A DNA stretch of 64,000 bases from Chytridium lagenaria (lineage: Eukaryota; Chytridiomycota; Chytridiomycetes; Chytridiales; Chytridiaceae), in assembly GCA_025449115.1 (NCBI GenBank), contig JAHLKC010000001.1, positions 558,001-622,000 of the forward strand. Reading direction: 5' to 3'. The translations under genes were made by a program, and so were the position numbers. This document shows, one piece after another, positions 46,498 through 59,476 of the stretch. Position 1 is the stretch's first letter; every line of letters starts with the position of its first letter. The notes beneath the pieces are model-generated. The model was given only the letters and a program-made list of their open reading frames with translations, was not told where the DNA came from and did no database searches.

Positions 46498-46946
46498 TGG
46501 GGGTAGGAAAGAAGAGCGTTTTGGGTAAGGGTTTGGGGAGATTCGGGAAAAACGAAGAAATGGTGTATTTAGCACAAGCAATATAATAAATCGATAATCT
46601 TGCAGAGGATGATTTTGTTCCGAATTATACATTATTGTGAGTTGATGGACGTGATCAATTATCTCTGGAGATGGAAGAAATTAATGCTGATGCCTGGCCA
46701 AGGCTTCATTGTAGAATTTTCCATTGCCAGTGAGGTCAGTGAAAAATCGTGCATGTGGATCATAATAATAAACTTATCAGTTGTTAATATTTCACTTCGC
46801 ATATATTTCAAACAATCAGTTTACGTTTTTGTTATCGGACGGAGTGCGTCACTGTTGCCTCATGCGGTAACCTTTATCTCCAGCTGCTCGTTCGGCTTCA
46901 GGAAGCATAGGAAATATATAGATAGTTGCGAACCATGGCAAGGCAC
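46498..46946. terminator. Convergent 3' intergenic region
   Basis: About 450 bp between the stops of the deacetylase (plus) and the ABC transporter (minus). AT-rich, with no coding signal I trust. Confidence 0.4.
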
Positions 46947-49900
46947 TTAGAATGATACCCGGTCATTGATTCCCGACTGCCTCCAAAGCTCGAAGAATGG
47001 CCCTGATTCAGATGCAATCAGCTCGGCCGGTTTTCCATCCTCCAATATTCTTCCTCCTCCAGTTTCCCCGTCCTCCTTTGCCAACACCAACACCCTATCC
47101 AATCCTACAACACTCGCCAGCCGATGCGCAATCACAAGCACCGTCCATGCGGACGACCCAGCCTCAGCATCCGTCTTGGCGACTGACACTGCCCAATCCA
47201 CAGCCTCCATGACCATCTTCTCTGTCTTGGGATCCAAATTCGACGTGGCCTCATCCATGATCAGCACACCGCCACCTCCTTTTCGTCTCCTTGCTTCTTC
47301 AATCCCTCCGCTGATTTCGCCAGCCCTGCGCGGAGCCATCATCTTGAGGATAGTTCGTGCAACTGAGATGATCTGGCGCTGTCCCGCTGAGATGTTAGAC
47401 CCTAACACGTCGATGGAACCATTAAGTGACGAGAGGGGCGAAGAAGGGTCGTCTTGGAGGAGATCAAACCGCGAAAGAACGGTGAGAAGGTCCGCATCGG
47501 TGTAAAGATTAAGTGGATCGAGATTTTCTCGAAGAGTTCCTCTAAACAGGAAAGGGTCTTGGGGAATAACGGCTATTCGACGACGCCTAATTATATGTAG
47601 AGTCAGATGATGCTCAAAGATCTTTCAACGCGATTGAGCATTAAAGAGAGTCAACTCACACATCTTCCGTTCCGAGTGCACACACGTCAATTCCATCAAC
47701 CTCCATACGCCCCCTCCAAGGCTCCACAAGTCTCAGCACTGCCATACCCAAAGTCGTCTTCCCAGATCCCGTTCGCCCCACCAAGCCAATCCGTTGACCA
47801 GGGCCCAACGTTAACGTTGAAGGATGCGGTGATAGCGTCACGGCAGGTGGCAGATGCGACGCATAGCGAATCTCTAGGTCTTTGAAATGAATTTCGCCGC
47901 GGCTCGGCCACTAGAAGGGAAGGTACCGCGTGTAAGCAGAAAATGGAGAAGAAAACAAAAGGGAAAAAAAAACGGTATCAAAGGAGATCTTACATTCGAA
48001 GGTGGCCTGCTCGAGCGGATGATGCGTGGGGCCTCCTGCTCCATATCAATGTATTCCTTGATCCTCTCAACACTTGTCATCGACATCTCAAGTGAGGCAC
48101 TGTTGCGAACAAGCCACTGTGATAACATCAGAAAAAGTAATTTATGAAAGGAATAAAAATCAGTATGCTTACTGTCAACACATCTGTCAACATCCCAGCA
48201 TAATTCAAAGCTAACCCAAACCATCCTGCGTCTAAGTTTCCATTTGAGGTTCCGACTCTACCTCCCATCGTCATGCCTACACCAGCTAAAAAAGCCACCA
48301 GCGCTCCCACGCACTCAACGCGGAACGCTAACCACCGATTCGTTGCCCAAAGAGGGAGAAATGCGGCATGATGGTCGTCAAGACGTCGCAAGAGGATTTG
48401 AAGGATGTAAGAATCGTGAGAAAATGACCGAATAGTTACGGCGCCACTAAAAATATGAACCGATTAGTACATACATATTTTTAAAAAAACTCTTTTGCAA
48501 GACTCACGTAATCGCTTCATTGAAGGATGAGAAGACTGGTGCGCGTGTTGACGATTCTAGTCGCTTGAAAGATCGAGTAGATGCAAGGAACTGCTTTGAA
48601 ATGGGATAATAAAGAGCGGCTGCAACGAGCATATTAATTATAATGAAAAAATTACAGCCATCATTTGAACAAAAAGGACCCGCAAATAAAAATAACGGAA
48701 ATAAAAGTTCATGAATGTACCTATTGGAATGATCGCGATGGCAATCAACGGTGCCGCCCACACCACTAAACCCACCACAAACAACCCATGCACTCCTTGC
48801 ATAACCGTCTCACCCACGTTCCCCACAACTTCTTGATCCACTGTCTGCATGTCCCTCCCCAAACGATTCACCACTCTCCCCTGAGTCGTCCCCGAAAAGA
48901 ATCCCCATGGCGCTCCCATAACCTTCCCCACCGCTTCCTCATGTATCTTTTCAGACGCACGAAGCGAATATGACGTCTGCACAACAAACCTCACGAACAG
49001 TAATAAGAGCGCTAGGACTGCTGAACAGGCATATCGCGTGAGATAAGAGTTGAGGCAGACGAAGTGGCGTATTCTTTAAGGAAGTAGTCGTGAAGAAATG
49101 TTGAGGTGTAAGCGGCGAGGACTGAGAGAATAAGGAGGGTAGTGGAACGATGCCACCTGCAGCATCTATGTATGATTTATAGACGGACCATGCAACGCGC
49201 CAGTGGCTCCCTTCTCTTGATCATCGCCTTTTCTCTTATCTTTATCGGTCCAACCGGTATATCACTGTCAATAACATCACGTGTTTCGTCGTGAGATCCC
49301 TTCAGGCTCTCTCGCCTTTGAGTGTTGTTCCTGACGTAACTTCTCTCACATCAACACCCGCTTCTTCAAATGCTTCCCTTACACTCGGATCTCTTTTGGT
49401 GCGTTCAAGAATCTCTTTGGTAGGGCCAGAGCAGGCTACAGTACCGCCTTCACGAAGAATGATGATGAATCAGAGGAAGGAAGGCATAAGGGAAGAGATG
49501 CGGGCTAGCAACGAGAACTCGAGTTCTTTGTGAAGTTAAACGTGGATGTCGACATTGCTGGATGGGTCTGGGTGGAGGAGAGGAGAGAATTGTAGAGGTG
49601 CCGTGCGGTTTTAGCGTCGACGGCGGAGAGTACGTCATCCAAGAGAAGGATAGGAGCTTGAGAATATATTGCTCGGGCTTTACACGTTGAATGTACCAAA
49701 ATATTAGCAGGTGGGTGTTATATAACACGTAACAAAGACATACCTAGACAAATCCTCTGCCTCTGTCCGCCCGATAAATTTCTCCATTTTCACCAACCAT
49801 TATAAGATCTCCTCTACCCTCTACCTCTAACTCTTCAGAATCTGCCATTATAACTCCCCGTCCAATGCGCAGGCCTTTAGGACAGACTCATATCTCCTCC

Positions 49901-52900
49901 TTTCAAAGAAAGATCCAAAAAGGATATTATCTCTCACGGTTGTATTCAAAAGCCAAGGTTGCTGGGACACAAGCGCCATCGGTGTTGGCCCGGTGCGAAG
50001 GCTACGAGCTAAGGAGGTAAGTGGAGACACGCCGCGCCTCTTAATGTGCGGAGCTCTGCATAATGGTATTGCGTTAAAATTAAAAGTCACAAGCTACAAT
50101 TGAGAAAACGGGTTTCTTACCTCCTAATAATGCTAAGAGCAGCGACGTCTTTCCACATCCAGTCGGCCCAACAACAACGTCAGCTTTCCGACCGGAAAGT
50201 CCAAATTCAATCCTTTAAGAACCGCCTTTGTCCCGTCCTCCTTGTCTCCATGCGCAAACGTTGCGTCTCCTCTAAACGCCAACCCCAACGGCGGCACATC
50301 ATCTCCAAGATTTCCTATACCCTCCTCCTCCTCCGATACTCGAAAAGAGTCCATCCTCTCAAACTTAGCCGCTCCATTACAAACCTCTCCAACTCCTCTT
50401 CCGCCAAAACGCCTCAACTCTCCCAACGGCAACTCCAGCCTCCATCCATGCAACTGCTAGCTTTGGAACGACAACAAAGGGTATCGCAACGTTGTTGTAC
50501 ATGGTGAGTACTGTGAAAGCAGTTGCGGCGTCGATAGGGAAAGAAGAGGTGTAGTGTTGCACGAGGAATGTAAGGGCTGACGCGACGAGGGGCTGCCGCG
50601 CCAGAGGAGTTGGGTGGCGATAGTTGAGTGAAGGTAAGATCTCAAGGCGTGTAATTCTGGAATGCGAAGACGAAGCAGCTGAGAAAGAAAGAGGGGTTCC
50701 AAGAATTAGCTTGATAGTTTTTATGCCAGAAAAGATCTATGAATCATCAAGGTCAGAGTTAAAAAGAGACGAAAATAAAAGACACCAAAGAGATGAGATA
50801 TTAAACAGAGTGGGAGATAAAAGAAAGTGTCCCAATTAGAGAGATAGCACATAATGAAAACAAAAAATAGCCGGCAACTAACCTCTCCAGCCGTGAAAGT
50901 CTCCCATCACTGGCGGCCATAACCTCCTTCCTCCATTTTTTTATCCTCTTCCCAACCTCTTTCGTAGCCGGAACCGCCATCGCCAACGCCCCTATTCCCG
51001 CAAAGCCCCCCAAACCCCTACCGTCCCCACAAGTAACCCAAAACACAACACCAGCAATACCGGCACCGAAATCGCATAATGACTCTGTCTAAACAATTGC
51101 ATGATCTTTTCTGCATCTCCTGAGACAAGATTCGCTACACGTCCACCAGCAGCTGTACGTGTCCGAATGGCCTTTTCCAAAACGGCGGATGCGATGGCGG
51201 TGCGAATGCGCGCGTCGATTTTTCGGTTAATCCAGTAGAGTTGGGATTCACAGGCTGTGCGGGAAAGGGAGACGAAGAGAAGTGTGAAGAGGGCGCGAAG
51301 TATGGAGATGCGTTGGGTTGGAGCTGGAGGGAGGGATACTAGATGTAGGAGGTGTCGAATGAGAAAGGGGTGGGAGAATAGGAGGAGATGATCGATGAGG
51401 GAGAGGACATATTCATATATGAGAGATGGGCGAACAAGGAGGAAGAGTGCATTTAGGAGGTGAGAGTGGGGAAATGTAGGGGAGGAAGCGGATTGCTTGC
51501 GTCTAGATTGCAGCAATAGGGAAGGTGAGTAATGACATCGTTATCGCTCAACTTACAGAATATCCCGAAACGTTCCTGCAACATTTTCCGCCTTTTCTTC
51601 CTCACCAACTTCCCACAACTCATCCACTCCTGAAAACGGCTCTTCAAAGCCCGTCTCATTAACGGATTCATCCACGAAAACGATATCATTGACAGCCATC
51701 CCGCCCTCTTCTTCCCCAAGTTCTTCCACTCACTGTCTTTCTCACGTGTTTTGTAGCCGACACATTCCGGAGGACGAGTAGAAGAAGTGTGCAGGAAAGT
51801 AGAAGGTGAGCGCCTACAGATATAGGTGAAGACTCGATAGGATGTCACGAAATCGTAATACATGCAAGAGTGAGGAGAATGGGGAGAGGAAGCAGAAGGT
51901 GATGCGGAGTTGGCGCCGTTCGAACGGCCAATATAATATGAATCTACGAATTATGTCAGTATTAAACAAAGGGCCGTGGAAAACCCGTACGATTACCTTT
52001 GTTGAGGTCTCCATCATCCATACAACCAACCTCCCCACCAGGGTTTCCTGGAGGCCCATCCAACGACAGCCCTCTTATCGCCATCAACCCGTCATCCCCA
52101 CCACGCATCGCATCATCCACTTCCATACCCAGTCCTCATGCCTCTTACTCGACTGGGCCGAATCTCGCTTCCTCCGTCCGCCAAACTCTGCATCCAGCGG
52201 TAGCCGCTCATACGGTTGAAGGAGACGAAAGAGGATTGATTTTGACGATTCGCGACGTAACGCGGTGAAAAGGGGGAGGAGAATGGGGAGTGTGAGGATG
52301 AGTGTTAGCAGAAATGGAACGAGCCAGACCAAATGCTTTTTATGTTAGATGATTAGTTGGACTCTTTCAAGAATCACAAGGGAAAGGGAATATGCGTACA
52401 TCTTGCTAATGCATGTTTCATGTATCTCTTGGCCATCTTAAAGTCTATTACATTCTAACGAAATGAAGCTTTAACCCATCAATTCGGCCAAACTTGTATC
52501 AATAGCGCAGTTTCTGCCTACCATCGACTTTTCTAGCGTAGGCGCTTTGCACAGGAACGACATGAATCCCGTTGACACTTTGGGTGCATCATTGATATTC
52601 TGCATGGCAGCAGTGAGTTTTCTTTTTTGTTTTTCTAAAAAAATGTCTATTCAATACTATGCACAACACACAGACGCATTCCCCCATTATTCTTCCTCCC
52701 TCGCCCCCTCTTCCCTCACACCTGTAGCTTTTTGGATATACGGCAAAATCGATTTCCACGACCAGTATGCAGCAGCAGCGCCTAGAGGATACTTTAAGAC
52801 CGAAAAAATAAATGCAACTCGTCGAATTGAGAACAAGATGTCGGTGGTATCACCGAACCCTTGCACGAGAGACACGAAAACAAGGAGAAAGTCGTGATGA

Positions 52901-53507
52901 GGATGGTAAGGTTTTGGCGAAATGGTGGCGGGAAAGAAATGGGATGTGGAGGACAGTGGGTATGCCGTAAAGTGAATGGTAAGATACCATGTTATCTAAT
53001 AATGTTTTATAAATGAATAGGCTTTTACATAAAAAAACAACAACATAACTTTACATAAGAACATGGAAAAATATGCAGACTCCTACTTACCTGCGACATC
53101 ACTGTCATTCCAAAAATGTACACTGCAGCTTCCGGTCTCTCTCCAGCCCCCCAACACCCCTTAATCCCGAGCGCCTCCAAACATCCTCTAATCACCTCCA
53201 ACGCCAATCTCAACATTACAAACAGCTTAAGTTTTTTCACAATCTTTGCACGTTCCCCAGTTTTATACGTGGTATCGTATGGTTCTCGTGAATGCGTCAG
53301 ACGGTCAGTTAAGGGAATACCGTCCTCTTCATTGGAATGAGGTTTTTGATTTTTCAAAGGTTTACGGGTGGTGTAGAGGAGGTAGAAGTATGCGAGCAGG
53401 GTGCAGGTGAGAGGGACGAGCCAGGCGATTAATCTGTTGGGGATAAGGTAAAGGACGTGAGACCGTATATCATCCTTCTCTATGGAGGTTTCGATAAGGC
53501 GAAACAA
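46947..53507 (-). CDS. ABCC (MRP/YCF1-type) ABC transporter, full length
   Basis: ATP-driven exporter of glutathione or other organic-anion conjugates, usually at the vacuolar or plasma membrane. Coding order: TMD0-like helices (53.5-52.3 kb, [20 protein letters not shown] and LLAYFYLLY), TMD1 (51.9-50.5 kb, [35 protein letters not shown]), NBD1 (50.4-49.4 kb) with Walker [19 protein letters not shown], signature [15 protein letters not shown] and Walker [24 protein letters not shown]2 (49.1-48.1 kb, [20 protein letters not shown]) and NBD2 (47.9-46.95 kb) with Walker [21 protein letters not shown], signature [18 protein letters not shown], Walker [21 protein letters not shown] and H-loop [14 protein letters not shown]1 has Asp where NBD2 has the catalytic Glu, as usual in ABCC proteins. 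Stop at 46949-46947. Many introns; some segments need one-base repair. The 5' end is uncertain: an exon with MSEDLPPTFQLGYNTYDP (53780 down) may belong. Confidence 0.88.
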
Positions 53508-54170
53508 AAACAGAACTTTAAACTATTTAACTTGCTACTAACACTTTCTGCCGACATGTATCAAAGATATCCCTCACTTCCTGATGATTGATAGGGTTCT
53601 ACTCATGCACGAATTAGAACAGAACTGGATCATAGACACCACCAGATCAAAACAAGCTGCATACAGCAGCTATCGGATATCATCACATACCTTGGAGTAG
53701 GATTCTGCTCTGCATATAAAGCTGGCGGGATCATATGTGTTGTATCCTAACTGAAACGTAGGCGGTAGATCCTCGCTCATGCCTTTGATTCCAGAGAATT
53801 GTAATCCCAAAAATTGATGTGGGCTTGCAACACAGGAAAATCGTTTCGTCATAACGACAGAACACCACGTACAACGTTAAGCGAGATTCTAACGGATTAA
53901 AAAACTGCAAGTTAAGAGAGAACATCAAAGAGTCTATACAAGTATGACAACAGTAAAGCTAAATGATGATGATAATATTTATATATATAGTCTTTACACA
54001 AAACCAGGAACAAACCCCATGAAACCCACACCCATAGAAACACGCGCCTCATACACAATCCACACCCAAAAGAGGTCGACACAAATAGAGCACAGCTCAA
54101 ATACATAGATTCCCTTAAACTAAAGCCAGATTTAAACTACAAAATAAAATAAATTCAAACACAACAAAAA
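53508..54170. other. Possible 5' exon(s) of the ABCC gene plus intergenic DNA
   Basis: On the minus strand, SPHQFLGLQFSGIKGMSEDL and FQLGYNTYDPASFICRAESY (53820-53690) end at a good GTATGT donor near 53694, with an acceptor near 53597 leading into NPINHQEVRDIFDTCRQKV. This could be the true N terminus of the transporter, but the join to the 53507 exon is not clear. The rest (53860-54170) is AT-rich with no gene seen. Confidence 0.35.
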
Positions 54171-57100
54171 TCACGCTAAAATGCTTCCCTCAAACCCACA
54201 CCGTTCAGCCATCGCCTCCAACTCAGTAAGCAAATACTCTTTCATGGCACCAGGATGTCGAATCATCGCATCCGACGTACAGAAATTTCTATAAAGACAT
54301 CCATCAATATCTCTGTAAAAAACCCAAACACACTCACGCATAGATCTTTCCGTCATAAGAGACCATATTCACATGATGTACCATATTCGGTACAATAAAC
54401 TGCACATCCGTCACTTTCGCTTTCGCAACATAAACCGTCTAAACCAAAAACAAACAACAACAAAACAAATCAATAAAAAAAATTCAAATCTGGTGGGTTC
54501 CTCTACCTCCTCCATCCCTGGAACATTTGCTAAAACACATGTATGTGAAGCTACAACGTCTACGGCAATCTTGGATTGCACTTCGTCCCCTAACCATTCC
54601 GATGTCCATTTTTGGAGTGTAAAGGTGGCTTCGGCTTCAGGAGTTGACATGACGGATCGGTTGCTTCGGCTGTTGCGGCAACGCGCTCGAGTGGGTCCCC
54701 AATCGACACGAGGAGTGGGATCGACACTAAACTCCATCTAAAAAATAAGGAAGCAAAAGTCACATATCAGATCAAACCCAAAAGTATCAACTGCAAAAAC
54801 TACAGCACGGGCGAAAAGAAAAGAAAAAAAAAAGAAAAAAAAAATAATAGGATGCACAACATACCTGTTATGCAAAGCATCGGCTAAAACCTCTTCATCC
54901 TCCATCTCCAAATCCACCTTCTCCCCAACCCCCCCAGCAATAGCCCAAGGCACCAAAGCCCTCATCCTCAACCCTTTAAAAGGATCCTTCTCCCCCTCCC
55001 CAAACCCCTCCTCAAACTCCACCAAATACCTTCTAAAAGCCCCTGCAAGCGCCGCCGCAACCACATCCCCTCACTACAATCCCTTCCCCCAAGACTTCCC
55101 TGTCTCTCCAGCGCATCCCGCAATCCAACCCCAATAGCACGCACAGCATCTACTTTAATCGGTGGGCAGAGCACAACCGATCGGGTTGCTCGGGACGCGC
55201 CCATGCACGTGAGACGACGCGTGGACCAGGTCTTGTCGGGACTGTGGAGAGCGGTCGTGAGGGTGTCGGTGGGGAGGAGCGGGAGGGTGGCGGCCCGGTA
55301 CCAGCCGAGGAGGTGGCGGTATGTGGCGTCGGTGTAGCTGGAAAGGGTTTGGAAGAGGGTTGGGGTGGAGGTGGTAGTGGCGGTGGGGAGAGGGTCGCAA
55401 GTGGGAATGGTGTGACGGATGGGGTCGCCGTTGGAATCTGTGAAAAGGGAGGTGGCGGCGAGCATAATAGACATTCTAACAATCGAAATGTTGTTAATAA
55501 ACGAATTTTGTTTTAAAGCCAAGACTTACCCGTCTCCCAATCGCATGGTGAATGTTAAATATCAAACAACTCTTTCCACCTCCCACATTCTGCACAGCAT
55601 GCACATTCCAAAGAGGTAACGACTTGTCCAAAGAAATCTTACACAGCGTCTTCATATACCTTTCCCAACCATTCAGCCAAAAAACATCAAGGAAATAAAT
55701 ACAATACCTCTCCATCCCTTCATCATCTTGAACACTCGATAGAACAACATGCGGGTGAATGTTAAACATCTCGATCCTCTCCCACTGCATTCCAGACGCG
55801 CCAGTGCGGACGAGAACAGAGCGGAATCGGTCGAACCGCAATGCAAGACGGGTGAGGAGCTCGGCCTTGAGTCTGCCGATAGGTGGAAGTTGGTCAAGCC
55901 ATAACACGCATTGTACAATAGTGTCCTATAAAAAATAAAACCCCCCAAGGTATCAAAGTTGTTTCAGTATACAGGAAAAATAATCAGGTTTCAAGCACAG
56001 CATTACATATGTGGAAAAAGTCAAAGAGACCGAAAAAGATTAAAGAGAAACACAAAAACGGAATAATTAATCAAGACACCAGGGACAAGACTTACAGGAA
56101 TACCAAAGGAAGGTGGGAACCCCGTCGCCAACTTCTTTGTCAACCAACTCATCTCCCTTCTAACAGGTCCATCCCTCCTCCCCTCCGCAAAAAGCCCTCG
56201 GCGGTCTCCTCTGCTGCATCTCCCTCCTCTTCCCAACCACAACCCGCCGCCCTCCCTCGGCTCCGCAACCTCCACCCCACCCTCCCCAGGCGCATAAGGC
56301 AACTCCTCCCTCTCACTCTCCGTCTCCTCCGCCGCCGCCATCGCATCAAGAATCAACGTCGTCGGCTCCATCAACGACGTCGGTTCATCAAACACGAGAA
56401 TCGGCGAACGAACAGGCGTCGCGGATCCCGCTGTCTGGTGCATTCAGGGACGCGCTCATGGCGAGTGAAGAGAGGATGGCGTTTTCGACCACGGATTCGA
56501 TGCTGGGGAGGCGTAGGGTAGGTCGTCTCGTGATGGTGGGGTTGCGAGGGGTCGGAAGGGACGGTTGTGGGGGAGGTGGAAGGTGAGGTCGTCGTCTGAT
56601 GGGAGGTCTGCTGCGACGTTGAGGATGACGTGGATGTCGTTGGGATGCTCTGGTACAGGGGTTGGGGCGAGGATAAGGGTTGGAGGTATGTCGTCATCGA
56701 GGAGGTCAACAGGGTCGAATGGGATGGGTTCATGGGGTCGACTGGAATAAGGTCTGGAAGGACTTGCGTAATGACGGGGTCTTGGACAACTTGAGTTGCG
56801 AGAACGGGGTCTTGAATATTCGGGGCAATGGAGGGAAGTTCGTCTGCTTCGCCCTCTTTCGTACAGAGGTTCATTGACGGGTTCAGCAGAAGTTATGGTA
56901 ACTCCATCACTAGCCGATACCTTTCCCCCAAAACATAAGTTAGCTCCATACCCTGGCAAAGAAAGCAACCGCAATAGACTCACTGAACCACGGGAACTCC
57001 TACGTCGAAGAAGATTGGTAAAACTCCTCCTCACTGGATTTCCCACACCATCATTCGCCCGACTCTGTTGTGCCGTTTCGCTTCCCCGTCTCCCACCCAA

Positions 57101-57287
57101 CCTCTGCAACGTAGACTGCATAGCACGAGACATAGCCCCGCCATCCATACTCATCCTGAGTCCCGAAAAAAGCAAATGTGAGCTCCCAACGTAAAACCAA
57201 AACCACAAATACTCACCGTCGTGAAGGGGCTTCTTGCTCCCCTTGCTGTCGCTGCTGCTGAAGATCTACGGACCTTCTTCTGAACAT
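54171..57287 (-). CDS. Wax ester synthase/diacylglycerol acyltransferase (WSD type)
   Basis: WS/DGAT enzymes join acyl-CoA with fatty alcohols or diacylglycerol. ATG 57287 (MFRRRSVDLQQQRQQGEQEA) splices over a 58-nt intron to MSMDGGAMSRAMQSTLQRLG. About 300 residues of Arg/Ser/Pro-rich, disordered sequence precede the catalytic part, which is unusually long for the family. Catalytic part: RFDRFRSVLVRTGAS, KISLDKSLPLWNVHAVQNVG, then NIHHAIGDG (the HHxxxDG active-site motif, about 55545-55530, reconstructed over an intron after removal of one extra A), SIMLAATSLFTDSNG, a middle region with VLADALHNR, and the C-terminal marks VVASHTCVLANVPGMEEVEE (about 54530-54500), FIVPNMVHHVNMVSYDGKIY and EYLLTELEAMAERCGFEGSI before TGA 54173-54171. 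Several introns; extra frame repairs near 56410 and 55070. Unrelated in sequence to the DGAT2-type gene at 9.6-11.0 kb. Confidence 0.8.
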
Positions 57288-57385
57288 GGCGTTGGATAGC
57301 GTTTCGTTCGTCGGTGGTATGAGGATAGAGAGGACGGAGGGTAAGTTTTATTGTTGAAGGCGGGAAATGAATTGGTTGGAAAATG

Positions 57386-57403
57386 CTTGCATGCGCATGC
57401 AAG
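57386..57403. promoter_or_regulatory. 18-bp perfect palindrome upstream of the WSD gene
   Basis: CTTGCATGCGCATGCAAG reads the same on both strands and lies about 100 bp upstream of the WSD start codon. It includes GCATGCGCATGC. It could be a dimeric transcription-factor site; no factor can be named. Confidence 0.45.
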
Positions 57404-57897
57404 TCAATAAATAAATAAATTGGCTTTATTAAAAAACTTTTGAGGACTCCGCCCCCGATATGGCCCCCGAGTACCGCCGCTAGGAGCGATGACGCCAATG
57501 TAAACAAGGCAGATTACGGTGAAGTTCTCTATGGTATCCCGTTACTATTGAGACAAAACGATTTCAAAAAGGCATAAAGGTCCATCACATTTTTCTTTCT
57601 CTTTATTTACTTGAAAAAAGCCGTTGAAAATGAAAGAAATAAGGGAGAATGCAGGAGTTACTTTCTACGGCATTGAATTGACGACCCATGCAGGGGGAAA
57701 AATCAAAAAACACCGTTAAAATGAGGCATGTCCATCTCCATAACGCGGGAGAAAAAAGGGTGTATCTGGGATATCATCACAAGAATAGAAATAAAACCAA
57801 GGACGAACAGGGGTTGGCGAATTCACAACAAGATGAGGAATAAGTATAAAAAAAACAACAGTAAACCAGCAACTCATCCTCGTTCCACACTCGCCGA
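57404..57897. other. Intergenic region between FTR1-like and WSD genes
   Basis: About 500 bp between the FTR1-like stop and the WSD promoter. AT-rich with an AATA run near 57406-57420; no gene supported. Confidence 0.45.
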
Positions 57898-59349
57898 CTA
57901 TGACCTTTGTGAAAGCAACGGCGACCTATCCGAAAATCCTCCCTCATCATCAACCACCTCAATCTCACCCAACACCTCCCCCTCCTCCACCAAAACACTC
58001 TCATCCTTCCCTTCAACCCCCTTCCTCAGTCTCACAATCAACACCGCAACAACCCCCCAATACCCCAACCACCCCCCCAAAGTCGCCACAGTAGGTCGAC
58101 ACCGATACCCACCAACGCTTTCAGCACCTGAAACCCCACCACTTTCTCCTCATCACAACACCACCCCGCATCCCACACAACCCCCGCGTCCTCCCAAACC
58201 CATCCCGCAACATCCGACACCAACGAAGCAGACAACACCAACATCATCACTGCAGACGTCATCATCAATGTCCGCAGTTCAAGCGTCGCAGAGAATCGGT
58301 AAATCAATACCCCTGTCATCGTGGATGCGGTTAATCCGAGGAGGAATGGAGGGAGGATGAGGAGAGGCGGTGTGCCGATGGTTATGGTGGTGAGGTAGAG
58401 CACGCATTCGAGGCCTTCACGGAGGACTGTAGTGAATGCGAGGAGGGCAAAGGCGTACGTGGTGAACGTTTTGGGGGTTGGAGTGAGGTGGTGTGATATC
58501 TTGCGCTCCCATTTGGCTGTAATGTGGGAGGGATTGGAGATGGAGAGGATCTTGATAGCGAGGATCTGGTGGATAGAAAAAGTTAGCCCACTACGGATTT
58601 TATCGAGAAAGAGCTGAAGAGGAGTGAAAAAACAGAGGCTGGTCATTCAACTCCAGCCATCGACTCTAATCCATATCATCCTTTTCCTAGCGACGACCAT
58701 CACCTTCAAACAGCAGGACGTTCAACTCTATTCCGTATCCTCTTTCCAGCTACGACAATGACCTCCAATAATCAGGTCGCTCAACTCTTCGCATCGTCTA
58801 TCCTAGGGACGACGATGCCCTCAAACAAAATAAAATCATCTGTTCCCAGCAACGACAACAACCTTCAATAAACAGGCCGTTCAATCCAGCGACGACAATA
58901 ACCTTCAATAAGCAGGCAGCTCAATCCTATTCCCCATCCCCATCCCAGAGACGACAATGCCTTTGAAGAAAAAAAAGCAAACCAACACCACTCACGTCTG
59001 CACTCCAACCGCAACCCCCTTAAAAACCCCTCCCAACTCTCCCCACCGCCTCTCCCTCCCCCTTACAACCCAAACCCCCCAAACAATCCCCGCCCCAACA
59101 CCCATCGCCACCCCAACCCCGTAACAGCCCACCCCACACATGTCGACAGAGCCGCCATAAAAGCTCGGGTTGCAGGGATAACGACTTTTGTAGGAATTGG
59201 AGCAGCAGGGAGATGGTTATCACGGCTTCCAGGGATTCGCGGAAGGTGATGAAGAAGATGGGGAGGGAGGTTGGGACATTATGCTGGTTTTTTTTTTTTA
59301 ATGGAAGAGGCTTTGCGGTTCGTTTATAAAAGGCGGTTTTTGGGGCCAA
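57898..59349 (-). CDS. High-affinity iron permease, Ftr1 family
   Basis: Ftr1-type permeases import ferric iron produced by a partner multicopper oxidase (Fet3). The two REXLE signatures are present: FFITFRESLEAVITISLLLQ (about 59245) near the N terminus and LLAFTTVLREGLECVLYLTT (about 58410) in the middle. Several hydrophobic helices follow: LLILPPFLLGLTASTMTGVL, LMMTSAVMMLVLSASLVSDV and WLGYWGVVAVLIVRLRKGVE. An acidic tail (EEGEVLGEIEVVDDEGGF) ends at the stop 57898. The start at 59349 is tentative, because family members usually begin close to PIFFI, and an intron or indel may move it. A long intron (about 58650-58990) containing a minisatellite separates the first exon from the rest. The middle frame shifts near 58100. 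No ferroxidase gene is in the window. Confidence 0.75.
58650..58965. repeat. Degenerate minisatellite in the FTR1-like intron
   Basis: Repeated words such as cgacgacaataaccttcaat, aagcaggc(c/a)gttcaatcc and tattcc.tatcc.c(t)tttcc recur five to six times with spacing of roughly 50-85 bp (for example near 58690, 58755, 58812, 58850, 58892 and 58952). Unit length is irregular. Confidence 0.7.
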
Positions 59350-59476
59350 GCAGCGGACCTTGAAAATTTCAATTCGATCCCCTCATGCAAACCTTCATGA
59401 AAATTCAAGGACAACAACATGATGCGCTTATAAAATTCTATTCAACTTTATAAAGAAACAAGTAAACCATTCGCCT

